From: Vishniacozyma victoriae
Lineage: Eukaryota > Basidiomycota > Tremellomycetes > Tremellales > Bulleribasidiaceae
Direction of reading: 5' to 3'
Assembly: GCA_017654735.1 (NCBI GenBank)
Contig: JADPYG010000088.1
Location: 5,270,001-5,334,000 of the forward strand
DNA length: 64,000 nt
Of the stretch, positions 10,220-22,063 are shown piece by piece. The notes below the pieces were generated by a model, which was not told the DNA's origin, did not search any database, and was given only the letters and a program-made list of their open reading frames with translations. The stretch's first letter is position 1. Every line of letters starts with the position of its first letter. The position numbers and the translations under genes were made by a program.

Positions 10220-12152
10220 CTACTCCTTCCCTGCCGGCGCCGCTGGTGCTGGTGCGGTTTGAGTTTTCCCGGTAGCCTTTTCACGGATCTGACTCTGTCT
10301 GACTCCCTCTTCTACTTCTTTTTCAATTTTATCGTAATGTGCCCTTGCTACTAGTGGATCACATAGGACAGGAGGGAGTCTGGTAATCAGCATTATTCCG
10401 CCCAGAGTATTATTGGTGGATAGAAAGGGTATGGGCTGTGACGTATTATATGAAGGAGATCTCGAAAGAGGAAGGAAGAAAGAGGAAAGAAAGACATACT
10501 CAACAACAGCACAATCCCTCACAACATCCCCACCCCCAACCCCACTCCTCCTAGGATCAATCACCTCTTCCTCCTCTTTCTTCTTTTTATCTTTGTCTCC
10601 AGGTTGAAGAGGTTGAGCAGGATGAGAAAGTTGGATAGGTGCCGATCTGATGGGCCCGTGACGAACTGGAGCTGAGAGGGCGTAGAGGATTGATTGAGTT
10701 GATTTGGATGGTGAGGGCGTCAAGATTAGGAGGAGGGGGAAGAAGAGCATATATCTAAATGTCAGCTTCGCGAAGCGAGAGGAATGAAAGGAAAGATTTG
10801 ATGGACAACATAGACTTCCTCGGTTCATGATGTGGATAATGATGGTACTTGGGACTGGAACTTGGGTGTAGAAAGAGGAAAAGGAAAAGGAAAAGGAAGA
10901 CTCACAAGATCCACCTTAACCAGCTCTCATCAGCACCCCATATCCCTCTTAATACATCCCCACGACACCAAGGCATGATAACGCTTATCGCCATGATATT
11001 ACTTTTAGCATTCACCTCCTTTTTCTTTTTCTCTTCCTCAACAACAGCTTCCTCCTCTTCCTCTCCAATGCCCTCCTCTCCCTCTACTTTAGTCGATCTC
11101 GTTCCACTCGATCTTTCACCTTCAGTCGATCTCACTCCGCTCGATCGGACAGCAGGTACCGGCTTATCAGCCGGCATAGCACTCGCCAACGTATCCAAAA
11201 TCAACCCAAACCTAGCCATCATCAATAAACTCGTCAATCCCCTAATACCAGATTGGATCAACGGCGATGAAGGAACCATAGTGGAGTTTAATGATTGTAA
11301 AGAAGGAAGGGCAGCGGCGTATCCTGGTGATATTAGGGTTATTAATCGTATATCCCTTTCTGGGGTTCGGAGGAGATGGGGTAGGAGGGAAGTTAGGAGG
11401 TGGAGGTGGGATTGGTGGGTTGTCCATGGTGGGTTCGAGTCGATTTTATTCATGTCGTCTCCTTTCGTCGATTGCCCTTGACTCTGACTAGTCGCATTGT
11501 CCTCGCCGTTTATCTCGGTCGGGGTCACGCCCTCCAGGCTGCCGCCCTCGAAACGCATTTTCCCCCACTTTTTAGGACTCATGACCTCCCACCCCTCAGC
11601 CAGAATCACCGCATCAACTCTCCTTCCCGCTTCCCCGACTGTCCCCTGCTGCGAGCTAGTCCATTTCCTCACGAAATCCCTAATACCCCTAGGCGTAGGT
11701 GGAAGTGGTTCGCAATGTAATTGAGCTTGTGGGTTGTTTGTAGATAATCGCAATGTATGGAGGATTGTCAGGAGGTCTTGGGGGAGGGGAGAGGGGAGTG
11801 GTGGTAGGTAGAGGATTTGGGGTGGGGATGGGAGACGGAGGAGGGTTGATATTAGGGATAAGACTGTTGTGGTGGGTGGTCCCTGGGCGTGAGCCCAGTC
11901 ACAATATAATAGATATATTGCTCTTTCTCAGGAAGGAAACAGAGGTCAAATCAAGATCTCGTCTCCACCTTTGGCGTAGACTCGACTTACCACAACCATA
12001 ATCATCTTCCCAGCCCATTCTCTCTCCCAGGTACATTTCCTACCCCCCGCCCAAGCTTTCACACTCCACATTCCAGCAGCTCCTACAGTCCCAGCAATAA
12101 GTGTAGGTACAGAGACATATTCCACAATCTGAGCTGCTGTATGTACCACCAT
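10220..12152 (-). CDS. Membrane protein with a divergent SDR/Rossmann-like region
   Basis: Exons 12152-11991, 11882-10906, 10754-10500 and 10379-10220 join to 517 aa. A membrane segment near residues 10-35 precedes a stretch resembling an NAD(P)-binding short-chain dehydrogenase: a beta strand GKMIMVVGPP, then VDAVILAEGWEV at the place of the usual VNNAG strand, and later DIRLITLISPGYAAAL. The canonical glycine motif and YxxxK catalytic pair are not evident. A Glu/Lys-rich insert, a second hydrophobic segment (YMLFFPLLLIL) and an Ala/Pro-rich tail follow. It may belong to a fungal SDR-like family such as DUF1776, but this is only a suggestion. It is probably a non-catalytic or highly divergent membrane-anchored member. 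Confidence 0.5.
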
Positions 12153-12391
12153 CTCCTTTTCCTCTATATCAATCTATGAATGCATGATACCTACGCGCCT
12201 TGACTTTCTCTTCCCCTTCATCATCTAGCTGACGTAATCAACCACGTGCCTCCTACGGGATCAAACCGGTTACTTGTCTTCTTGAACCGGTCTGTGCGTT
12301 GTCTCTATTCTATTCTTTTGTATATCTATCCCTATCCCTTTCATTCAACCCTCCTCATCTTTCATACATCATCATACTATCCATTAGAAGA
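12153..12391. promoter_or_regulatory. Divergent promoter, SDR-like gene and thiolase
   Basis: In these 239 bases there is a CACGTG hexamer at 12243-12248 and two AACCGGT sites at about 12264-12270 and 12285-12291, the first being AAACCGGT. The arrangement is visible; binding by a particular factor is not established. Confidence 0.4.
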
Positions 12392-14660
12392 ATGTCATCC
12401 ACTATCCAATCTATCACTTCTGCTATCCCATCCCTTGGTCGGGCTAGGTTGTTGATTAGTTCCGCTGATGATGTCGTTATCGTCAGTGCTGTTAGGACAC
12501 CTGTAACAAGGGTGAGTCAGCATCCTTTTACCTTTTCTGTTCTTAACTCTCCGGGAGTGCCCTTCGTCACTGTTCGTGGTCAAAGACAGGGCACAGACCT
12601 CTTTCGCCCATGTTCCCTTTAGACCAAGGGCTACACTGATGAATAGGCCAAGAAGGGTGGATTCAAAGATTGTGTACCCGAAGACCTACTCGCCGCAGTA
12701 TTCAAGGAGACCCTCGTTAGGTCAAAAGTCGACCCAGCAAAGATTGGGTGAGTCATCTTCTCTATCTCATCCACTCCCATCTCTCTTCCACTTGTCATTC
12801 ATATCGAGTGAAGTGCAGAGGAGAGGTGCGGATGGAGATAAGCTGAACAGAGCTGATGATAGTGATATCGCCGTTGGAAATGTCCTACCCCCCGGAGGAG
12901 GTGCCAATGTAGCTAGAATGGCTCAATTGTACTCTGGTATCCCATACACGTAAGTCTCAACGGCGTTAGCCCGCCACCTACCCTTTCCTCGCTGGGTCCA
13001 CCCAAGGCGGGTCAACCTATAGAGGGGGATGTTGAACCCGAGAGAGAGAGTTGGGATATGTGCTAATTCATAGTGTCCCCATCAACACCCTTAACCGACA
13101 GTGTTCTTCTGGATTGACTGCTATTGCCCAGGTATGTCTTTCTGCTCCTTCCCCTACTACCTCCCAGTATTGGGTGCATTCATCGAAGATCCTCTGTGCA
13201 TCTTTCCTAGTCTGCCTCGCCCCACTCCCTCCACACATTCCACCTGTCCACCATTCACCTCTCTGCTACCGCCATCAACTGCTGCCCGCACCCTCACGCC
13301 TAATACCTAACATCCTCGCCACGTTATTGATGTTATCCCCCGTCCTCACATCCTCGCTCCGCTCGGATGTTCGCTGATGACAGATCGCCAACGAGATCAA
13401 AGCCGGTGAAATCGATATCGGAATCGCAGCAGGTGTCGAACACATGACAGCACACTACGGTGCCGGAGTCCTCCCCGAACGAATATCCGAAACCATCCTA
13501 TCCAACCCCGAAGCTTCCGACTGCCTTACCCCCATGGGTATCACCTCTGAAAACGTAGCTAAGCAATACAACATTACCCGAGATGTTCAAGATACGTTCG
13601 CCGCAAACTCTCACGGAAAGGCCTCAGCAGCCCAGAAAGCAGGTAAATTCAAGGAAGAGATCGTACCCGTAAAAGTCAAATTTACCGATCCTAAAACAAA
13701 CGAAGAATCTGAGATTATCGTTGATGCCGATGATGGAATTAGAGAGGGTGTTACAAGGGAGAGTTTGAGTAAATTGAAACCTGCTTTCGCCAAGGATGGG
13801 TATACCCATGCTGGAAATGCTTCGCAGGTTAGTGATGGTGCTGCGGCGGTATTATTGGCTAGGAGGAGTGTTGCTCAGAAATTGGGTTTACCAATCCTTG
13901 GGAAATATGTCATGTCGTCTGTGGTTGGTGTACCACCTAAGCTCATGGGGTGAGTCTTTCTTCTCCTTCTCCTTCTCCTTCTCCTTTCTTCCTCCTCTCT
14001 TCGTTCATCTTGCTCCTATTCTCTGCGTGATAATCGGACATCCCTCCATGCCTTGAATGTCGAATCTACCCCATACCCTCTACTCCTAGTCTCCCCATTT
14101 ACTCGCTATTTATCCTTCAAACCGCCCCCCCCCCCAGGTCTCTTCCTCTCCTCCAGCTCTCACACTCCCACACTCGCTTCGCTCGCGTTCGAGCTTCGCT
14201 AACAATCAGTATCGGACCAGCATTCGCAATCCCAGCAGTCCTCACCAAAGCCGGTATCTCCAAAGACGACGTCGATTTCTATGAAATCAACGAAGCATTC
14301 GCTTCCCAGGCTGTTATGTCGATTCAACACTTGCATCTCCCTTACGAGAAGGTGAACCCAGTCGGAGGAGCTATCGCCCTTGGTCACCCTCTAGGATGTA
14401 CTGGTGCTAGACAGGTTGCTACTGCCCTTTCTGAAGCCAAGAGGGAAAAGAAGAAGATTTTCGTTACTAGTATGTGTATTGGTTCTGGAATGGTGAGTCT
14501 CTTTCTCTCTCTTTCTTTTTCGTCCCTTCCCACTTCCTCTTTCTTCAATTTTCCCTTTCACCTCTTGCAGAAGCCGGATCCTCTAATTCTTCCCTCAGAT
14601 GCAGATGGAAAAGAAGCTGATGAACAGGGTATGGCAGCTGTTTTCGTCAATGAGCAGTAG
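12392..14660 (+). CDS. POT1: 3-ketoacyl-CoA thiolase (Pot1/Fox3 type)
   Basis: Seven exons (12392-12511, 12647-12747, 12863-12949, 13074-13131, 13384-13949, 14210-14492, 14628-14660) give 415 aa. The acyl-accepting cysteine is Cys113 in NRQCSSGLTAIA. The other active-site elements are present: NEAFASQAV, GGAIALGHPLGCTG and the C-terminal SMCIGSGM. It catalyses the last step of fatty-acid beta-oxidation, releasing acetyl-CoA. The sequence follows the peroxisomal Pot1/ACAA1 branch. At the N-terminus the place of the PTS2 nonapeptide is occupied by TIQSITSAI (residues 4-12), which lacks the required Arg and His. No PTS1 is present (it ends VNEQ). Location is therefore uncertain: peroxisome by another route, or mitochondrion. 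Confidence 0.92.
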
Positions 14661-14950
14661 ATTTGGGAATGAGGAAGGAAGAAAGTGTTTATATCGTGTT
14701 GAATCTGGGAATGGGAAGGTGCTTGTAGAGATGCATTGAGATATGCCACACTTCAGCGATCTGCATATACCCAACTCAAATAAGCAGATAAAATTGACTA
14801 CGTGTACCGGGGATTCTATAATCCCCCATCTCTTGGATTCGTCATGTTCGTCCTGATTGGTATTACACGATGAAATGCATATTGGCAAACCACTACCCTT
14901 CCTAGCAAAGATATATCATATCCCACCCACTTTAACCAAACGTACAAGTC

Positions 14951-17138
14951 CTAAGCCTTGACAGACGGTAATCCATTCTGTTCCCTGGCAACATCTAATG
15001 GATCCCTGATACTTCCAGTCTTGTCTTTATACATTTGTCTAGAGTAAGCGACGTATGAGCGCAGCGAGTACGGACAGCGAGGGAGGGAAGAGAGCGAGGG
15101 ATGGAGCAAGAGAGCGGGGGATGGAGCAAGAGAGTGAGGGATGGAGCAAGAGAACGTCGCATACGAAGGAAGCGAGTATGACGGATAAGAGTATGAAGGA
15201 TGAAAGGTAGAAAGGTAGAAAGGTAGAAAGGTAGAAGGGTAGAAAGGTAGAAAGGTAGAAAGGAGGAGGATGGTTGGAAGAGAGAGGAGGAAGAGGTGAA
15301 AAGGGACATACGAATAATACCCCCTCACGTCGTTCCATCTTACTTCCAATCCTTCTACAGTAGCTGCTAAATCGTATATCGCATTCTTGTGATTCTGAAT
15401 CGTTTGTGAAATTGCTATTTGATCAGCATCCCGCTTCTTCCATTTCTCCCATCTACGATCATTCTGAGTTCTTTCCTCGTGTAAGATCCGGCCGATCTCG
15501 GATTGGGGAATTTAGCAGGGGAGTCGGAAGTGGGTGAAGAGGGGAAGGGGGACATACCTTGTGGAGAAGACATTTCGTTCGTTTGCTGTAATGAATCCAC
15601 TGCTCTTCTAAGTTCCTACAAATCAGCTCGAGCTTACGAAGGGGACTCGTTAGCTTATGATGATAGACTGTTTATATCGCGGGATACGTTCTTCAGAATC
15701 CTGTACCACTTTTCGGAAATATCTAAATATCAGCAATCAACTCCTAATCTGACAAGACAGGATCAAAGAAAAGAAAGAACGCTTCACGTACCCCTTTCTG
15801 AAATCCCTCAGAGCCCCTGCTCGTAAATTACTAGGTCGTCCATCACTAGGTCTGTACGAACTCCAAATATCCGCTAGACGCTGTAAATCTTCTTCTTCCG
15901 ATTTGACTTTTGCAGATAATTGGGCGTAGGCTCTTGAGAGGGGTCGGAGACCTAGGTGGAGGGCTGTACATTCCTGTATTGTCAGGTGAGCTCACCGAGC
16001 GGAGCGAGGTGGGCGAGTAGGTATGGGAAGATATAGCAAAAGCGAGCTGGATTGGTCTTTGCAATCTGACGAGAATGAGCGGCAAGAGTAGATATAGGCG
16101 TTGTTGAAAGATGGGGGGCAGTAGGGAAGGGAAGGAGAGAGTAGAGAGTCGACTAACCGCTTCTGCCGATTTTACATCATTTGATACCTGAACAATAGCC
16201 CTTTGGAGATCATTCTGGGAATCGAGTGTTCCATAGACGAGTTGTTTCTGTTGTCGGAATGCAGCACTGATAATAAGCGCGTGACCTTTTCATCTCCGCG
16301 GGTGAAGCAGGGGACTGGGTAAATAGTTCTACCATCTCTCGAATCCCCCTACTGGATCTCTTCCAGCCATCACATCAAGTGAATTAGAAGTGAGACTCAC
16401 TCAAGCTGCTCAATAGATTTCTGATGCTGTTCTGGTAAATCCGTAAACTTTGTCCCTTTATTCATCCCGGTACTACTACTCGTAGACTGATTAAGAGTCA
16501 ATCCCGTACTTTTCTGTCCGAACGAATTTTGTTGTTGTTGGGGTTGTTGAGATGTTGAACCGAATAATGAACTCTGTCCTGGTTGACCTTGCTGGTTCTG
16601 GTTTTGAGATTGAGTTTGGGTTTGGGATTGACCGAATAATCCGCCTGACTGTTGCTGAGGCTGTTGTTGTTGTTGAGGTTGACCAAATAGACTTGTTCCC
16701 TGCTGCTGTTGTTGTTGCTGTTGGGGCTGACCGAATAAACTCGTTTGCTGTCCTTGGGGCTGTGTTGTATTCCCTCCAAACATGTTGCCGGTAGCAGCGG
16801 GTTTAGAACCAAACATCCCTCCTCCAGTCCCAGTTGTGCTGGCGCTAGCACCAAATAATCCTCCTCCCTGTTGCTGTTGTTGCTGTGGTTGAGATTGTTG
16901 ATTTGTCGTACTTCCAAACAAACCTCCTCCAGTAGCTGGAGCTGTTGTAGCGGGAGTTGAACCGAATGAAAATGGTGCTGTCGAAGGAGTTTGAGCTGGG
17001 GTAGGACCCGTTACGGAGAGTTGTGGGACGCCTGGTTGTGCTTGTGGTTGGGCAGGGGCGGTTGATGTTGAACCGAAATTGAATCTGGACATCAGCTAAA
17101 TTCCAAGCGCTACATGCAGCTTACCCTCCGAATGCCAT
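14951..17138 (-). CDS. NUP49: FG nucleoporin Nup49/Nup58 of the central channel
   Basis: Eight exons (17138-17125, 17084-16401, 16266-16158, 15973-15792, 15722-15669, 15607-15558, 15414-15312, 15038-14951) give 427 aa. The N-terminal half is Gln-rich with many GLFG, SLFG and related repeats, the phase that binds transport receptors. The C-terminal half begins TKFTDLPEQHQKSIEQL and continues as coiled coil, as in Nup49 and p58/45, which pair with Nsp1 and Nup57. It lacks anything like the Nup54 or Nup62 domains. The step from exon 5 to 6 needs a weak GTCTAT donor and a TTAG acceptor, so a few residues there are uncertain. An alternative start at 17092 would give MSRFNFG without the first exon. 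Confidence 0.8.
15093..15266. repeat. Tandem repeats in the last NUP49 intron
   Basis: Three units of about 20 bases (core GGGATGGAGCAAGAGAG) lie at 15093-15155, followed by about eight copies of the 8-base unit AAAGGTAG at 15202-15266. Both sit inside the 273-base intron 15039-15311, the largest of this gene. Confidence 0.8.
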
Positions 17139-17445
17139 CTTGTCTAGTCGTTGTCTGTTGATGTATTAGGTATAATGTTGAATCAACCCTGCTACCTAGT
17201 CCATTGACGTGACTGATCTTTTGCATGTATGTTATTCCATCCCCCCATTTATCATGTTGTAATCGTCCATTTACTCTTGATTATCATTAAAAACATTATT
17301 ATCTTATCATTATCATCGCACATCATTCTCATAGCAAGATCGCCGAGCATCCAGACAGTACGATCCAATCGCTTCATATACCAAAAGATTCAAAAATCAA
17401 AGGAATACATTATTCGAGGGAGAAAGCTCCACCTAACACGGAACC
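17139..17445. promoter_or_regulatory. Divergent promoter, NUP49 and PPH3
   Basis: These 307 bases between two divergent starts are AT-rich in the middle, with runs of ATTATC and CATCAT type. No specific site is identified. Confidence 0.45.
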
Positions 17446-19209
17446 ATGTCGTCCGACCTAGACAAGTGGGTCCCCCACCTCCACTCCTACCTCCACTAAC
17501 ATCATCAGGCAAATCGAACAATTGAAACGATGCGAGACAATACCAGAACATATAGTTAAAGATGTCTGTTTGAAAGCTAAGGAGATATTGATGGAAGAGG
17601 GGAATGTTCAATATGTGGATAGTCCCGTAACGGTAAGTCACCTCCGCGGCGACAGCCGTGGAGATGTAGATGCAAGATGAAGGGGGGGCTGATGATAGAT
17701 ATGTGGTGATATACATGGACAGTTCTTTGATTTGATGGAACTATTTAATGTGGGGGGAATGTGCCCGGAGACGAATTACATCTTTATGGGTGAGTCACGC
17801 TACCGAGTGTCGTTTTGAGCATCGGGAGTGATCGGAGGATATCAGCAAGAGTAGACGACGAAGAGGATTCCGAAGGAAGAGAGGATTGAGCATAGGAGGA
17901 CAGGATATACCGTGCGATGAGGGGAGTGATTGTCGTAATCTCGAGGAGACTGGTGGAGGATCTCGAAAAAGGGAGAATCGGGACAGATCATAGGGTGGTA
18001 TATTGCAGAACGGGGAGCTGCGGAAATGGGTGGATCGATTGTCAAGCCGCACCTCTAAAGCGAGCGCCATGGTCCACTCAAGGTCCGACTCCCTAAACCC
18101 ACGCCTATTCAAGATCCAAGCCCATATCGCCACAACTCCCTTGCCCAAATCCTCCATATCCTGCTCAACCCCCCTATCTCACCAGACATCGCTAACCCCC
18201 AGGCGATTTCGTAGACCGCGGTTTCTACTCTGTAGAAACCTTCCTCCTCCTCTTATTCCTAAAAGTCCGCTATCCAGACCGTATAACCCTAATCCGGGGG
18301 AATCACGAATCCCGCCAAATCACCCAAGTATACGGATTCTACGATGAATGTCAGCGGAAATATGGATCGGGGAATGTATGGAGATATTGTTGTGATGTCT
18401 TTGATTATTTGGCGTTGGGGGCTATTGTCGATGGAAGGGTTTTCTGTGTTCATGGGGGATTGAGTCCACAGGTTGCTAGGTTGGATCAGGTGAGCTTGGT
18501 GCCTATGGAAAAAGCCAGAAAGCTGATGAATAGATTAGGGTGATTGATAGGAAACAGGAGGTACCACATGAAGGGCCAATGTGTGATTTACTATGGTCAG
18601 ATCCAGATGGTGAGTCCCACTCCTGGCGTCAGCGAGGTCCAGCCAAGCGAGGAAGAGCTTGATAGAGCTGGACCTCTCGGCAGCTTTGAATAATAAAGAA
18701 CGAGAGCTGATATCAGATATTCAAGGATGGGGAATGTCTCCTCGAGGAGCAGGGTTCTTGTTCGGAACAGATGTTGTCGAGGTAAGCTAAAATCGCCAGG
18801 TGAGCTTGACTATCAGAGCTGATAGGTAGCAATTCAATCATAATAATGACATTGAGTTAATAGCGAGGGCACATCAGCTTGTAATGGAAGGGTTCAAGGT
18901 ATGTCCATATCCCTTGTCATCTTCATGAATCCGCCCACACATGGTGATCTTCGACATGACTGCGCTGACTATTAGTTGATGTTTGATCGTAAAATCGTAA
19001 CCGTCTGGTCAGCTCCTAATTACTGCTACCGATGCGGGAATGTTGCTTCATTATTAGAACTGGATGAGAATCTGCGGCAGGAATATAAAGGCAAGTCATC
19101 TATCTGTCTGTCACCAAAGCATAGCTGATGAGCAGTATTTGAAGCTGCACCTCAGGATGCTAGGACGATACCGCAAAAACGTCCGCTGATGCACGAGTAC
19201 TTCTTATGA
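17446..19209 (+). CDS. PPH3: Protein phosphatase 4 catalytic subunit (PP4c/Pph3)
   Basis: Nine exons (17446-17465, 17509-17632, 17699-17789, 18203-18489, 18534-18609, 18717-18781, 18830-18898, 18976-19090, 19136-19209) give 306 aa, one shorter than human PP4c. The N-terminus [15 protein letters not shown] is diagnostic for PP4 among PP2A-like enzymes. Metal-binding motifs GDIHG (51-55), GDFVDRG (79-85) and GNHE (111-114) are intact, as are RAHQLVMEG and [11 protein letters not shown]. It ends YFL, the methylation tail. PP4 acts in DNA-damage recovery and nutrient signalling. The intron between exons 8 and 9 starts with GC (GCAAGT) rather than GT; only this splice restores the conserved FEAAPQ block. 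Confidence 0.95.
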
Positions 19210-19437
19210 TCGATAGAGTGATGGGGGAACCACGGCATATAGGGGATTAGAAGCTAGAGTATGCTTTGGGGAGCATGGTTGATATAATTAGTCAGGATAG
19301 ACTTTTAGATGTATGTACCATTACATTCCGCCATTCTGACCTACTTTACTACTTTACTTTAACTTCTGATCAACACTTTTGACTTTATTTTACGACCGAC
19401 TACATCTACCATATTAAACAATGACAACGCTTTGAGC

Positions 19438-21332
19438 CTATTTTCGACCCTCCTCCAGGTGCTCGATGTCGGGTTTTGCATCCCCTTTTTCCATTTCAAC
19501 ATCCGGATTCACCTTCGGATCATTCGCATGTCGAGCGGTCTCTAAATCATGCAAGGCCCTCTCCCTCCCTTCCTTTGTCCCATAATCGAATACAAGCGAA
19601 ATCTCTTCGATACTTAGTCGACGCGTTTCTGGGAAATGAAGGTAGGCAATCAAGGCGACAAAGAAATCCAGGGCGATGTAAACGGCATAGTATCTCCATT
19701 GCATCGCGGCGAGGGCAATGGGATTCACAAATTGGTTGAAAGCGTTTCCGAGGTCTGAGATTAGCTGTTGGCCATGTCTACCTATCGAGATATGGACTTA
19801 CTGTTAAAGGTGATGTACAGGGCCAAACCCTTGGTTCTAAGGTTATAAGGCATGAACTCTGCAACATAGGTATAATTGAGTGCGATCCAAGCTAAATCAT
19901 AAAACCCATAAACAATGAAAATGAATGGAATGACCGCCAAGCCGAATCCAGTATTGCCCGTGTTGGCAAAAGCAGCGGCGAAACCCATGATGAAACAGAA
20001 CCCGAATCCCATACCTGCATTGGAAATGATCCACATAGGTCGACGACCGATATATTCACTAAACACACCAAAAGTGAGGGATGCAATCATGTTGAATGCT
20101 GCCAGACCGGCGTTTAAGCCTGTGATGGTGAGTGGGTCTCTGATTCCGACGGATCGAAGGACCGGGGCGAGGTAACTGATATCAGTGTCAGGTATTGAGT
20201 TGGACTTACTATCCGAGAATACCATTTCCGACCCAGTTGGACCCGATTCCCAGCATGACAGTGACCCATAACCTCTTTCGATTTCCGGGGGTCTTGAAAA
20301 AGTCGACCTGCGGATCAGTCTCTACACCATGACTTGATGAACTCACATATCTCGACTTGTTCTTCAAGGACTCTTGTTCCAAAGTCGAAACAATCTCCCT
20401 AAACTCGTACTCTACCAATTCATCATCCTCTTTTCCATTCGCATGATGTTTGACCAAGATCGCTCTAGCTTGCTCCACTCTGCCCTTGGAAGCTAACCAT
20501 CTTGGCGATTCGGGCGAGAGGATGACGATGGTGAGGACGACCAAAGGGCCAAACACCTGGAGGAAACAAGGCAATCGCCATTGCCATTCTGTGTTGGGGA
20601 CGAATAAGCCGGCAACTACCATCAGCGGTGATGATATCGGTGTACATACTGCACATGACTCCAGAGACTGCTCCGCCGAAATGATAGAACCCATAGTACA
20701 TTGTTCCCATTGTAGCTCTCAACCTCGGGTGGGCTAGCTCATGTAACAAAGCAGGAGCAGCGACTTTGGTGATCCCACCTCCGATCCCGACAATCACTCG
20801 AGCTGTTGTCAGTTTCGTGAACCTTTCACAAGAGGTACATACACGCGATAAAATGCGCGAGACTCTGCGACATCCCATTCCAAGCTCCGCCGGCAATGAT
20901 GAATACTGAGCCGATCATGACTGTAATTCGTCGACCGAATCGGGTACATAGCCAATCACCAATGAACGAGCAAAAGATAGCGGGAAGGAATAATGAGGCG
21001 GTGATGATACCTAATAGATTGCCCGTTGGGGTGCCAAAGTATCTAGTCTCAGCTTTGCCTTGTGGGGACATACGAGTTCCATGAAGGAATAGCTTGTACT
21101 CCAGCCAGTAGGGTTTGGTCGTATCCCTTAGCATCAGCCTGAGCCTCCCACAGGATCGCGACATACGAGGTAGAAAGGGCAGAGACAGCATCCCATACAA
21201 TGTAAAACATTGATTCGGAGACCTGGATCCCTCCACCAAGCCGATTTAGTATTGTCTAAACGTCAGTTACGTACATTCCATATAGGACATACTCGGGATC
21301 CGAGCAAATGAAGTTTCCTTGTCACCTCCCAT
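19438..21332 (-). CDS. MFS sugar transporter 1
   Basis: Nine exons (21332-21293, 21255-21167, 21126-21074, 21042-20843, 20802-20650, 20615-20347, 20307-20210, 20175-19802, 19754-19438) give 530 aa. Sugar-porter signatures are present in order: GYDQTLLAGVQAIPSW in the first membrane region, RFGRR after segment 2, RVIVGIGGGI, the central PESPRWL, EYIGRRPM in the second half and PETRRLSIEEI at the end of the membrane domain. An acidic cytoplasmic tail of about 60 residues follows. This pattern is typical of fungal lactose/hexose-type proton symporters. Substrate cannot be read from sequence. It lies alone between PPH3 and a tRNA gene. Confidence 0.88.
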
Positions 21333-21966
21333 AATGAGATACCTATGTGGGGGATCATCACATTCTAGAGCCGTTTAAATAGGTAAGCCCCACTCGCCAA
21401 GCCGTGGGGCCAAGTAGTAACTAGTGGCATTACCCCGGTATAAAGCGGTTAGGCTCAGCGTATATCACGTAGGCGGTGACACTTCGGATTCATGAAGGGG
21501 ACGTGCCGGGCAGGCCGTTTGTTTTAGACAGGATCTGGAAAGATGATAGATCCGGGGAAGATCTTGGCGGTATCAGACCGGCTTTCTATTGACCGGTCGA
21601 AACGTTTTGTTGGTACAAGTCGTGGCTGTCGTGAAGCGACTCTGTCAACCACTATCTCACCTATTGAAGGTGCTCAACATCAATGGACATGACTACACCA
21701 GTAGAAATACATTGACAAGGTCGGCACTGAGCGCTTTACACGTATATCCGGAGTTTGAAAATGATCTGTCGAAATCTCAAATTCGGCTCGCGCGCGGGTC
21801 AGCCAGACCCATCGCGGGGCTCGATGACTGTCCGCCACTTCACCCTACTCTTCAGACAGCTTCGTGCAGCTGAAAGGTGGGGAAACACGCAAACAGGAGG
21901 AAGACAATCTGTTTGTCGTACATATATCGAAGATGTGGGCCGGAACCTTAAGCGATTTTGCTTTTG
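21333..21966. promoter_or_regulatory. Upstream region of sugar transporter 1
   Basis: The 634 bases are rich in CGG/CCG triplets, among them an 8-base palindrome GACCGGTC at 21591-21598, about 260 bases upstream of the start codon. CGG pairs are typical targets of fungal Zn2Cys6 factors, but no specific factor can be assigned. No reading frame of note. Confidence 0.4.
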
Positions 21967-22055
21967 ACCCGCGTGGCCCAGTGGTAAGGCGTCAGACTTC
22001 TATGACTTCACGCAGGGGAATCTGAATATCGTGGGTTCGATCCCCACCGTGGGTT
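21967..22055 (+). tRNA. tRNA-Arg (anticodon TCT) with a 17-base intron
   Basis: A seven-pair acceptor stem (ACCCGCG with CGTGGGT, one G-T wobble), a GCC/GGC D stem, a five-pair anticodon stem (TCAGA/TCTGA) and a GTGGG/CCCAC T stem with loop TTCGATC are all present. The anticodon TCT is at 21999-22001 and an intron of about 17 bases (22003-22019) interrupts the loop one base 3' of it, the canonical position. A-box and B-box promoter elements are internal. It reads AGA codons. Confidence 0.9.
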
Positions 22056-22058
22056 GTC

Positions 22059-22063
22059 TTTTT
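22059..22063 (+). terminator. Pol III terminator of the tRNA
   Basis: A run of five T on the coding strand begins four bases after the tRNA end, the standard RNA polymerase III stop. Confidence 0.8.

Noticed and set aside
15093..15266. CRISPR-like spaced repeats
   Set aside because: The units are contiguous, very short and lie in a eukaryotic intron, with no spacers or cas genes.
16552..16794. Plus-strand frame opposite the NUP49 FG repeats
   Set aside because: It arises from Gln-codon repeats on the coding strand and has no gene features.
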